Assembly: GCA_019510305.1 (NCBI GenBank)
Contig: JAEKKN010000043.1
Span: 1-48,355 of the forward strand
DNA: 48,355 bases
Source: Microbacterium sp.
GTDB lineage: Bacteria; Actinomycetota; Actinomycetes; Actinomycetales; Microbacteriaceae
Reading direction: 5' to 3'
The position numbers and the translations under genes are program-made. Shown in pieces: positions 7,716-15,846 of this stretch. Position 1 is the stretch's first letter, and each line of letters begins with the position of its first letter. The notes beneath the pieces were generated by a model. The model worked only from the letters and a program-made list of their open reading frames with translations. It was not told the origin of the DNA and searched no databases.

Positions 7716-8432
7716 GTGGTGAACTGGTTCTGGAATCGCAGCAAGACCCCGCGGCGCACCCTCGCGCTGCGCAGCCGCGGAGAGCAGAGCGGCGCGACCC
7801 GCGTCGACTTCGCAGAGCTCGCCCCCGAGCTGAACCGCTTCCTCGGACAGGCCGCATACCTGCAGCTCGGCTACTTCGAGACGCTCACCCGTCTGATCCG
7901 CGCGACGCCCGAGCTCTCCGAGAAGGAATCGCTCTCGCGAGCGGCCGGCGCCACCCTCACCAAGCACCGCGCGATCGTCGATCTGATCACCGCACGCGGC
8001 GAAGATCCCACGCAGCTCATGCTGCCTTTCCGCGAGAACCTCGACGCGTTCCGTCGCAAGACGATCGGCGCGCGTCCGCGCGAGACCATGCTGGCCGTGC
8101 ACATCACCGCCGGCATGCTCGACGACTTCTATCTCGCGCTCGCCGCGAGCTACGGCGAGACAGGGGAGAAGGTGCGCCGGATCCTCAGCGAGGACGACGC
8201 CCGCCATGAGATCGTCGCGATCATCCAGGAGACGATCGAGAGCGATGAGGAGTGGCGCTCGCTGCTGTCGATGTGGGCCAGACGCCTCGTCGGCGACACG
8301 ATCCTCGTGTGCCGCTCGGCGCTGCGCCCCGACGCGCTCGCGGCCGCCGACGACGAGCGCATCGAACCGGTCTACACCGAGCTCATGGGCGCGCACGCTC
8401 GACGTATGGACGCGATGGGGCTCGCCTCTTAG
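7716..8432 (+). CDS. Ferritin-like fold protein (MiaE-like helical bundle)
   Basis: A 238-residue, mostly helical protein resembling the ferritin-like/MiaE-like domain seen beside DEAD-box helicase and DUF3107 genes in actinobacteria. Possible metal ligands of a four-helix di-iron site are scattered acidic residues and His, such as LTKHRAIVDL, DDFYLALAASYGETGE and DDARHEIVAII. Whether the full di-iron set is present cannot be decided by eye. Its substrate is unknown; tRNA hydroxylation is only suggested by distant resemblance. GTG at 7716 (with a second GTG right after) was chosen because a TAGTGT box lies 6 nt upstream. Confidence 0.7.
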   Translation: MVNWFWNRSKTPRRTLALRSRGEQSGATRVDFAELAPELNRFLGQAAYLQLGYFETLTRLIRATPELSEKESLSRAAGATLTKHRAIVDLITARGEDPTQLMLPFRENLDAFRRKTIGARPRETMLAVHITAGMLDDFYLALAASYGETGEKVRRILSEDDARHEIVAIIQETIESDEEWRSLLSMWARRLVGDTILVCRSALRPDALAAADDERIEPVYTELMGAHARRMDAMGLAS

Positions 8433-8443
8433 CGCTGCTCGCG

Positions 8444-8731
8444 TCAGATGCCGAGTGCGGCCCTCGCCGCGGCATCCGACCGCCGACGCGCCGCGACGAT
8501 CGCGACGGTCGCGAGGGCGGCCACGAGCACCGAACCGAGGACGCTCGCGAGCCACAGCCAGACGCTGTCCTCGCCGACGCCTGCCCACTGGGAGCCGGTG
8601 TAGACGATCGCGGCCAGCGCCGTGGCGATCGCCGGCGTCACGGCGACGCCGCGCAGCTCACGTCCGCCGATCATGTAGTGGGCGGCGATGCCGAGCGCGC
8701 ACGCCCCGATGAGCGCGAGAAGGATGTACAC
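8444..8731 (-). CDS. Small three-helix membrane protein
   Basis: A 95-residue hydrophobic protein with three predicted helices (YILLALIGACALGIAAHYM; VAVTPAIATALAAIVYTGSQ; WLWLASVLGSVLVAALATVAI) and a short basic C-terminus (AARRRSDAAARAALGI). I do not recognise a family beyond 'small actinobacterial membrane protein'. It starts 3 nt after the stop of the DUF3107 gene on the same strand, so the two form an operon and are probably translationally coupled. Confidence 0.65.
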   Translation of the reverse strand: MYILLALIGACALGIAAHYMIGGRELRGVAVTPAIATALAAIVYTGSQWAGVGEDSVWLWLASVLGSVLVAALATVAIVAARRRSDAAARAALGI

Positions 8732-8734
8732 GAC

Positions 8735-8959
8735 TCAGGCGACGAAGCCGACGCGGCGGGACTCTTCGGTGCCCAGCTCGATGTAGGCGAGGTTCGCGGT
8801 CGGAACGAGATAGGAGTTTCCCTTGACGTCAGCGAAGTCGAGGTGCGTCGAGCTCTGCTCGAGGGCGGCCGTCACCTTGGTACGCACCTCATCGGCGCTG
8901 GCGGAGGTCTCGAAGTTCAGTTCGCGGCCGGTGTTGACGATGCCGATGCGGATTTCCAC
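8735..8959 (-). CDS. DUF3107 family protein (TB9.4-like)
   Basis: A 74-residue protein matching DUF3107: EIRIGIVNTGRELNFE at the N-terminus, a helix (ADEVRTKVTAALEQ), then DVKGNSYLVPTANLAYIELG. The mycobacterial homologue Rv3208A (TB9.4) sits in the same neighbourhood. Function is unknown. The start is GTG at 8959 with AGGGAG a few bases upstream, so this gene has a leader, unlike many neighbours. A TAGCCT box at 8978-8983 (minus strand) is a likely -10. Confidence 0.85.
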   Translation of the reverse strand: MEIRIGIVNTGRELNFETSASADEVRTKVTAALEQSSTHLDFADVKGNSYLVPTANLAYIELGTEESRRVGFVA

Positions 8960-9102
8960 GCGTGCTCCCTGTGTATGAGGCTACTGACTGCGCCCAACTC
9001 TACCCCGGGCGACCGTCGCCGGATCTGTCCCGGCGCCGGTTACGCCGTGAGCGCACAGAAGGGCGGACGAGGCGGGCCGATCCTGATGTCCGCGCATCCC
9101 AG

Positions 9103-9108
9103 TAGCGT
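9103..9108 (+). promoter_or_regulatory. -10 box TAGCGT for the adnA-adnB operon (leaderless)
   Basis: TAGCGT is followed by 7 nt and the ATG at 9116, which favours that ATG over the in-frame ATG at 9086. Confidence 0.5.
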
Positions 9109-9115
9109 GGAATCC

Positions 9116-12100
9116 ATGACACGGGATGCTGCGCAGGGGGCCGTCGTCGGTGCTGCCGTGACGGCTTCCGGCGTGATCATCGGCGCTCCTGGTACGGGCA
9201 AGACCCGCGCGCTCGTGGACCGCGTGGTGCACCTGCTCGACGAGGAGGGGCTGTCGCCGGAGGAGCTGATCGTGCTGACCCCCAACCGCCAGGCGGCGAC
9301 TGCGCTGCGCGATCGCATCGGCGTGCGGATCGGACAGGCCACACCGGGGCCGCTGGCCCGTTCGCTGGGCTCCTTCGCCTTTCAACTCGTGCGCGGCGCG
9401 ATGGTGCGGGCCGGTCTCGAGCCACCGGCACTCCTCACCGGCGCCGACCAGGACCGACTGATCGCCGAGCTGCTCGCGGGCGACGCGGAAGACGAGCAGG
9501 TCGCCTGGCCCGAAGCGCTCAGCCCGTCAGTGCGCGCCTCGAAGGGGTTCCGGTCGGAGCTGCGTGCTTTCCTCGCCGAATGCACCGAGCTCGGCGCGCA
9601 TCCCGCCGAGCTCAGAGCGGCGGGAGACCCGGTGTGGTCGGCGGTGGCCGACTTCCTGGTCGACTACCGTCGCGTGCTCGACGCCGCGCGAGCGGCGCAC
9701 CGCGATGCCGCCGATCTTCTCGCCGAGGCATCCGCGATCCTGCAGAGCGCCGATGCCGCGACCCTGGGGCCTCTGTCGGCCCTCCGGGTCGTTCTCATCG
9801 ACGATGCACAGGAGCTCACGCGCGGCGGCGTCGCCATCGTCCAGGCGCTTCGGGAGCGAGGAGTCGCCGTGCTCGCCTTCGGCGACCCCGACATCTCCTC
9901 GGGCGCGTTCCGCGGTGCGAGCCCCGAGCTGTTCGCCCGACTCGCCGGCGCGCTCGGCGAGGTGCACGTGCTCGAGAGCCCGCATCGGCAGACGCCCGCA
10001 CTCACTGCGCTCACGCGCACGGTGACGCAGGCGATCGGTGCGTCGGGTCGGGTCGACCATCGCCGCGCGCCGGTGCCCGTGGCCGAATCGGAGACGGATG
10101 CCGCGGTGACCGCTTTCATCGCACCGTCGCCCCACGAGGAGCTCGACCGCATCGCCGGCGTCATGCGCGGGTGGCATCTCACCGACGGAGTGCCCTGGGA
10201 CCGCATGGCGGTCATCGCGCACGACACCCGTCAAGTGACGACGCTGGAGGCGGAGCTCGCGGCGCGCGAGATCCCGACCCGCGCCGCCGGCGTGCAGCGT
10301 CCGCTCGGCAGCGAGACCATCGTGCGTGACATCGTGGGCGTCGTTCGCCTGGCGTTGACCCCGGTCGACCAGCGCACCTCGCAAGAGCTCGAGGAGGCGC
10401 TGCGCACCCCGTTCGGCGGGATGGACGCGATCGGCCTGCGGCGCCTGCGCGCCCGGCTGCGACACATCGAGCTCGAGAACGGGGGATCGTCACCGGCGCG
10501 CGAGCTGCTGCGACAGGCCTTCGCCTCGCCTGCGCATTTCGACCTCATCGACGCGGCCGAGTCGCGCACGGCCGCGCGCTTCGCGACGACCATCGCCGAG
10601 GTCTCGGCGGCGGCCGAGCGCGGAGAGACGATCCACGATCTGCTGTGGCGCGTGTGGGACCAGTCGCGCGCGATCGACGGGAGACGCCTTCATGTGGCCT
10701 GGCGCGAGATGGCGCTGCAGGCCAGCGGTGCGGAGACCGCGCGTGCCCTCGACGCGCTGGTCTCGCTGTTCGACGCGGCGAAGAGGTTCGTCGAGCGCAC
10801 GCCCAACGAGAAGCCCGAGATCTTCGTTCGCGACGTCCTCGACAGCGAGGTGCCCGAAGACACCCTGTCGAGTCCCGAACGGCCGGGTCGGGTCACCCTT
10901 CTCACGCCGGCGACGGCGCTCGGGACCGAGTTCGATGCGGTCGTGGTCGCAGGCGTGCAGGACGGCGTCTGGCCGAACGTGCGGCTCCGCGGGGGGATGC
11001 TGCAGACCTGGCGTCTCGCCGATGTCCTCACGGCGGCGCGCGAGGGACTGGCGATCGAGGAGCCGGGGGCGCTCGATCGACGCCGTTCGGCTCTGCACGA
11101 CGAACTGCGTCTCTTCGTGCGCGCGGTGTCGCGCGCGCGGCGGCGCCTGCTGGTCACCGCAGTCGACGACGATGACATGACGCCGAGCGCGTTCTTCGGC
11201 TTTCTGCCTCAGCCGGGCCCGCCCGAGATGCACGCCTCCGCCGAGCATCCGCTCACCCTGCGAGGGCTCGTGGCGCGTCACCGTCGTGCGCTGACGACGT
11301 CCTCGTCCGCGTCGGTCAGGGCGGATGCCGCTCAGCAGCTCGCGGTCCTGGCGCGTGAAGGCGTACCGGGCGCCGACCCCGCCGACTGGTACGGAGTGCT
11401 GCCGCCGTCGACCGACGCCCCGCTCCGCGACCTCGCGGTCGATGGAGCGAGGGTGTCGCCGTCGAAGATGGAGTCTTTCGAGGAGTGCGGCGTCAACTGG
11501 GTGGTCTCTGCCCTCGGCGGAGACACGGTGATGCCGCCGACCGCGGGTATCGGCACGATCGTGCATGAGGCGATGGAGAAGGTTCCGGACGGCGACCTGG
11601 AGCGTATGCGGGCGATCGTCGACGAGCACTGGCCCGAGCTCGACTTCGAGACCGAGTGGATCGGACGCAAGGAACGGCGCCGCGCGGACCTGCTGGTCGA
11701 CCGTCTGCACGCCTACCTCGGCGACGTCCGAGCCGACGGAGGGCGGGCGATCGCGAGCGAGGTGGAGTTCCGCTTCGCGGTCGACGTCGGCGACGAGCCC
11801 GCCGTGCGTGAGGTGGGAGACGACCGAGGCGGTCAGGCGATCATCCACGGATTCATCGACCGTGTCGAGGCGTATCCGGCGGGAGCAGGCGACCACGGCC
11901 ACGCGCGGGGGCGCGGGGCGGAGCCCATCACGGCGCAGGCTGAGAACGAGAGGGTGGTCGTCGTCGACCTCAAGACAGGCAAGAACGACCCGGAATCCGA
12001 CTCCGGGGTGCTCGAACACGCACAGCTCGCCGCCTATCAGGTGGCGGTGCAGCAGGGACTCATCGACGGGGCGGACCCTGGGGCGCTCGCCGGAGCGCGG

Positions 12101-12325
12101 CTCGTCCTCGTGTCGAAGACGCTCGCCAAGAGCGACTACCGGATCGCCCATCAGCACACCCTCGATGACGATGGGCGGGCCGCATTCCTGCTCCGCGTGG
12201 CCGAAGCCGCCCGCGGCATGGCGGCGTCCAGCTTCACGGCCCAGGTCGAGGCGCACTGCGCCGACACCCAGGGCAACCGTGTCAAGCCCTGCCGCATCCA
12301 CACGGTACCGGCGGTGAGCGCGTGA
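9116..12325 (+). CDS. adnA: AdnA-like helicase-nuclease subunit (UvrD-like ATPase plus RecB-type nuclease)
   Basis: A 1069-residue protein that I take as the AdnA subunit of the actinobacterial AdnAB complex, which resects double-strand DNA ends. Walker A GAPGTGKT lies at residues 23-30. The other helicase motifs are degenerate: motif II reads VVLIDDAQEL rather than DExQD, motif III is FGDPDISSGAFRG without the usual QSIY, and motif IV is SPHRQ. The C-terminal PD-(D/E)XK nuclease is intact: GTIVHEAMEK, IHGFIDRVEAY, VVVVDLKTGK and LEHAQLAAYQ. This fits reports that AdnB is the main motor. The stop overlaps the adnB start by 4 nt (GTGA), so the subunits are coupled. ATG 9116 was chosen from the -10 box at 9103. 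Confidence 0.8.
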   Translation: MTRDAAQGAVVGAAVTASGVIIGAPGTGKTRALVDRVVHLLDEEGLSPEELIVLTPNRQAATALRDRIGVRIGQATPGPLARSLGSFAFQLVRGAMVRAGLEPPALLTGADQDRLIAELLAGDAEDEQVAWPEALSPSVRASKGFRSELRAFLAECTELGAHPAELRAAGDPVWSAVADFLVDYRRVLDAARAAHRDAADLLAEASAILQSADAATLGPLSALRVVLIDDAQELTRGGVAIVQALRERGVAVLAFGDPDISSGAFRGASPELFARLAGALGEVHVLESPHRQTPALTALTRTVTQAIGASGRVDHRRAPVPVAESETDAAVTAFIAPSPHEELDRIAGVMRGWHLTDGVPWDRMAVIAHDTRQVTTLEAELAAREIPTRAAGVQRPLGSETIVRDIVGVVRLALTPVDQRTSQELEEALRTPFGGMDAIGLRRLRARLRHIELENGGSSPARELLRQAFASPAHFDLIDAAESRTAARFATTIAEVSAAAERGETIHDLLWRVWDQSRAIDGRRLHVAWREMALQASGAETARALDALVSLFDAAKRFVERTPNEKPEIFVRDVLDSEVPEDTLSSPERPGRVTLLTPATALGTEFDAVVVAGVQDGVWPNVRLRGGMLQTWRLADVLTAAREGLAIEEPGALDRRRSALHDELRLFVRAVSRARRRLLVTAVDDDDMTPSAFFGFLPQPGPPEMHASAEHPLTLRGLVARHRRALTTSSSASVRADAAQQLAVLAREGVPGADPADWYGVLPPSTDAPLRDLAVDGARVSPSKMESFEECGVNWVVSALGGDTVMPPTAGIGTIVHEAMEKVPDGDLERMRAIVDEHWPELDFETEWIGRKERRRADLLVDRLHAYLGDVRADGGRAIASEVEFRFAVDVGDEPAVREVGDDRGGQAIIHGFIDRVEAYPAGAGDHGHARGRGAEPITAQAENERVVVVDLKTGKNDPESDSGVLEHAQLAAYQVAVQQGLIDGADPGALAGARLVLVSKTLAKSDYRIAHQHTLDDDGRAAFLLRVAEAARGMAASSFTAQVEAHCADTQGNRVKPCRIHTVPAVSA

Positions 12326-15300
12326 GCCTTCTGCAGGTGACGGAGCCGAGCTGGCCGGGCACCCTCGACCTCTCCGCGACCGACGTGGCGGCCGCGCTCG
12401 GACAGCCGTCGCCGACCGCGGCTCAGCAGCGGGTGATCCAGGCGCCGCCCGCGCCCGCTCTCGTGGTCGCCGGAGCCGGCAGCGGCAAGACCGAGACCAT
12501 GTCCGGCCGCGTCGTCTGGCTCGTGGCCAACGGCCACGTGCGGCGAGACGAGATCCTCGGTCTCACTTTCACGCGCAAGGCCGCGGGAGAGCTCGCCGAG
12601 CGCATCGGCGCTCGTCTCGCCGTGATCGACGAGTACGGTCGGCGTGGGCTCCTCCCGTATCTCTCCGAGATCGTCGCCTCCGGAGTGCTGCGTCGTGTCG
12701 AGGAGGCGGCGTCGGGGCGACAGCGTGAGCTCGTGCGACGGCATGTGCTCGACGAGCTCGCAGATTCCTACGAGACCGGCTGGGATCCGACCACGCCGCC
12801 CTCGGCCGAGGACCTGATGATCCGACCTCGCGTGTCGACCTACAACGCGTTCGCCGACGGGATCGTGCGCGAGCACGCCGCACGCATCGGCCGCGACTCC
12901 GATGTCGCGATGCTCAGTCAGGCGGCATCGTGGATGCTGGCGCGCGAGGTCGTGCTGCGCAGCGACCTGCCCGAACTCGAAGGGATCGACTACACACTCG
13001 GCACCGTGATCGATGCGGTGCAGCGGCTGGCGGGCGACGCGCTGGATCATCGGGTCGACCTCGACGAGGCGGAGCGCATCGCGCGTGCGCAGGCGCTCGC
13101 GTTCGAGCCGTACCGGAGCAACGCCGACATCGACAAGGCGACGGCGAATCTGCTGAGCCTGCCCACGCTCGGCACGCTCGTCCGCGAGTACATCTCCGAG
13201 AAGGCGCGACGCGGAGTGCTGGACTTCGCCGACCAGGTCGGCGGCGCCTACGACATCGTCGAATCATCGCCTGACGTGCGGGACGAGCTGCGCGAGCAGC
13301 ACCGTGTGGTCCTCCTCGACGAGTACCAGGACACTTCGGTGATCCAGACCCGGTTCCTCGCCGAGCTGTTCCGCGATTCGGCGGTGATGGCCGTCGGGGA
13401 TCCGCATCAGTCGATCTACGGCTGGCGCGGTGCCAGCGCCGACAACCTGTACGCCTTCTCGGGGGCGTTCTCGAGCTCCCGACCTGCGCAGACGTACAGC
13501 CTGATGACGAGCTGGCGCAATGACCGCCGCATCCTCGACATCGCGAACGAGGTGCTGGTGCCGTTGCAGCGCCCCGGTCTCGATGTGCCGCCGCTGGAAG
13601 CGCGTCCGGGTGCAGGCGAGGGCCGTGCGGAGGTCCGCTTCGCGTTCACGGTCGACGACGAGGCCGACGAGGTGGCGGGGTGGTTCGCCGAGCGTCGCTC
13701 AGAGCACGACGCCACTGCGGCCGGACGGCCGCACACGGGCGCGATCCTCTTCCGCTCGAAGAAGCACATGCAGACGTTCGCCGCCGCCCTGGCCGCCCAC
13801 GGCATTCCTCACCGCATCCTCGGACTCGGCGGGCTGCTGTCCACTCCAGAGGTCGTCGACGTCGTGTCGACGCTGCGGGTCGTGCATGATCCGACAGCGG
13901 GTTCCGCGCTCATCCGTGTGCTCACGGGACCTCGATTCGGCGTCGGCGTCGCCGACATGGCCGCGCTCTACGACCTCGGCCGTCGCCTCTCCGAGACCGA
14001 CACCGGCATGGGACCCCTGCCGGAGGAGGTACGCATGCGTCTGCGCTCCTCGCGCGGAGCCGACGAAGCGATCTCGATCGTCGACGCCGTCGACGTCGTA
14101 CGCGCCGTGCGTGACGACTACCGCATGCTCGAGGCAATCAGCGCGGAAGGACGCTCGCGCATCAGAGCAGCGGGGGAGATGCTCGAGCGGCTTCGCCGGG
14201 CGTCGTCGCAGCCCATCCCCGAGCTGATCAGATTGATCGAGCTCGAGCTGCGCCTCGACGTCGAGCTCGCCGCGAACGAGACCCGGGGTCCGGCGCGCGT
14301 CGCGGCGACGCAGTTGAGAGCCTTCGCCGACGAAGTGCGCGCGTTCCTGTCGGCCGACGAACGCGGGACCATCGGGAGCCTTCTGGCCTGGCTCGACAAA
14401 GCCGAGAGCACCGATGAGCTGATGCCGCGGCCCGAACCGCCCGAGCCGGGAGTGGTGCAGCTGCTGACGATCCACGGCTCCAAGGGGCTGGAGTGGGATG
14501 CGGTAGCCGTCGTGCGCCTCGTCGCGGACGAGCTGCCCAGCCGTCCCACCGACACCTCGGGGTGGTTCGGGTTCGGGGTCGTCCCGTTCGCCCTGCGCGG
14601 AGACCGTGATGCGCTTCCGCGCTTCGCGTGGGATCCGGATGTCGCGGTCGCGGGCGAGACCGATCCGGCGAGGAAGCTGAAGGCGGGAATCGCCTCGCTG
14701 ACGAGCGCGAGCAAGAACGCGCCTGGCGCCCTCACGGTGTTCAAGGCGGCATACCGTGACTATCAGCAGCAGGAGGAACGCCGGCTCGCGTACGTCGCGG
14801 TGACTCGCGCTCGCACGGATCTGCTGCTCTCAGGAGCCCATTGGGCCGGGCAGAAGAAGCCTCGTGTGCCGAGCCCGTACCTGCGCGAGGCGATGGACGT
14901 GCTCGGACTCGACCCGATCGGAGAGATCGACCCCGAGGAGAATCCGTACGACGGCCCCGGTGCCACCCTGGCATGGCCGCTCGACCCGCTCGGCGCCCGG
15001 CGCAGTCGGGTCGAGGCGGCAGCGGATGCCGTTCGCGAGGCGTATCAGCGGGATCCCGAGCCGAGCACCGAGCTCGCGCGCCTGCTGGCCGAGCGTGCCG
15101 CCCGCCTGCGGGGGACGGACGTGCCGCCCCCGACACGCGTCCCTGCGTCGAAGTTCAAGGACTACGTCACCGACTTCGGCGGCACGCTCTCATCGATCGT
15201 GCGGCCGATGCCCGAGCGCCCCTATCGCCAGACGCGGCTCGGCACCCTGTTCCACGCCTGGGTGGAGCAGCGCAGCGAGCAGGTCGGCGTAGGCAGCCGG

Positions 15301-15846
15301 GTGGACGAGGCGCTCTGGGAGATCGACGACGATGAGATGACCGCGGCGGCGGATGTCTCGGCCGCGGACGCCGCCGACCTCGGTACGCTGCAGGAGATCT
15401 TCGAGCGCAGCGAATGGGGCCCGCTCAAGCCGATCGCCGTCGAGATCGAGATCGACTTCGCTCTCGGCGGACAGCCAGTCGCCACGTCGTCGAGCGAGCG
15501 AAGCGAGCCGAAACCCGACGAGGAACCGGCAGGAGTCGGCGAAGTCGGCGCCCACGTCGTGATCTGCAAGCTCGACGCCGTCTACCGGCGGGAGGATCGC
15601 GGGGGGCGGATCGAGATCGTCGACTGGAAGACCGGCAAGGCTCCGCGCACTCCGGCCGAACGCGAGGAGCGGATGCTCCAGCTCGCTCTGTATCGACTGG
15701 CGTATCACCGCCGGTTCGGGGTGCCGCTGGAAGACATAGACGTCGCGCTCTACTACGTGGCCGACGATCTCGTGATCCGCGGAGACCGGATCTACTCGGA
15801 GTCTGAGCTCTTCCAGCGCTGGAGCGCGGCGCGCGCGGCGCGCTGA
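12322..15846 (+). CDS. adnB: AdnB-like helicase-nuclease subunit (UvrD-like motor plus RecB-type nuclease)
   Basis: A 1174-residue partner of AdnA with canonical SF1A motifs: Walker A GAGSGKTETM (51-60), LTFTRKAAGELAERI, VVLLDEYQDTS, GDPHQSIYGWRGAS, TIHGSKGLEWDAV and RRLAYVAVTRARTD. The C-terminal nuclease has RLGTLFHAW, ICKLDAVYRRED, EIVDWKTGKAP and MLQLALYRLAY. It starts at GTG 12322, overlapping the adnA stop. A dispersed genomic repeat lies in frame at 15485-15514, encoding TSSSERSEPK inside the nuclease domain between a strand and the metal-binding Asp; homologues need not have it. The last 55 bp overlap the convergent phosphotransferase-like gene. Confidence 0.85.
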   Translation: MSLLQVTEPSWPGTLDLSATDVAAALGQPSPTAAQQRVIQAPPAPALVVAGAGSGKTETMSGRVVWLVANGHVRRDEILGLTFTRKAAGELAERIGARLAVIDEYGRRGLLPYLSEIVASGVLRRVEEAASGRQRELVRRHVLDELADSYETGWDPTTPPSAEDLMIRPRVSTYNAFADGIVREHAARIGRDSDVAMLSQAASWMLAREVVLRSDLPELEGIDYTLGTVIDAVQRLAGDALDHRVDLDEAERIARAQALAFEPYRSNADIDKATANLLSLPTLGTLVREYISEKARRGVLDFADQVGGAYDIVESSPDVRDELREQHRVVLLDEYQDTSVIQTRFLAELFRDSAVMAVGDPHQSIYGWRGASADNLYAFSGAFSSSRPAQTYSLMTSWRNDRRILDIANEVLVPLQRPGLDVPPLEARPGAGEGRAEVRFAFTVDDEADEVAGWFAERRSEHDATAAGRPHTGAILFRSKKHMQTFAAALAAHGIPHRILGLGGLLSTPEVVDVVSTLRVVHDPTAGSALIRVLTGPRFGVGVADMAALYDLGRRLSETDTGMGPLPEEVRMRLRSSRGADEAISIVDAVDVVRAVRDDYRMLEAISAEGRSRIRAAGEMLERLRRASSQPIPELIRLIELELRLDVELAANETRGPARVAATQLRAFADEVRAFLSADERGTIGSLLAWLDKAESTDELMPRPEPPEPGVVQLLTIHGSKGLEWDAVAVVRLVADELPSRPTDTSGWFGFGVVPFALRGDRDALPRFAWDPDVAVAGETDPARKLKAGIASLTSASKNAPGALTVFKAAYRDYQQQEERRLAYVAVTRARTDLLLSGAHWAGQKKPRVPSPYLREAMDVLGLDPIGEIDPEENPYDGPGATLAWPLDPLGARRSRVEAAADAVREAYQRDPEPSTELARLLAERAARLRGTDVPPPTRVPASKFKDYVTDFGGTLSSIVRPMPERPYRQTRLGTLFHAWVEQRSEQVGVGSRVDEALWEIDDDEMTAAADVSAADAADLGTLQEIFERSEWGPLKPIAVEIEIDFALGGQPVATSSSERSEPKPDEEPAGVGEVGAHVVICKLDAVYRREDRGGRIEIVDWKTGKAPRTPAEREERMLQLALYRLAYHRRFGVPLEDIDVALYYVADDLVIRGDRIYSESELFQRWSAARAAR
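15485..15514 (+). repeat. Dispersed GAGCGAGCGAAGCGAG repeat inside adnB
   Basis: The block CGAGCGAGCGAAGCGAG (15491-15507), with flanking bases, matches the intergenic repeats at 39791-39828 and 43211-43240 (inverted). Here it is in coding sequence, in frame and without a stop, giving a short charged insertion. Confidence 0.65.

Noticed and set aside
8252..9115. Long upstream extension of the adnA frame
   Set aside because: It runs antisense to the DUF3107 and small membrane protein genes; a -10 box and conserved start place the gene at 9116.
10490..12301. 603-codon minus-strand ORF
   Set aside because: It is a shadow of adnA, low in complexity and without domain features.
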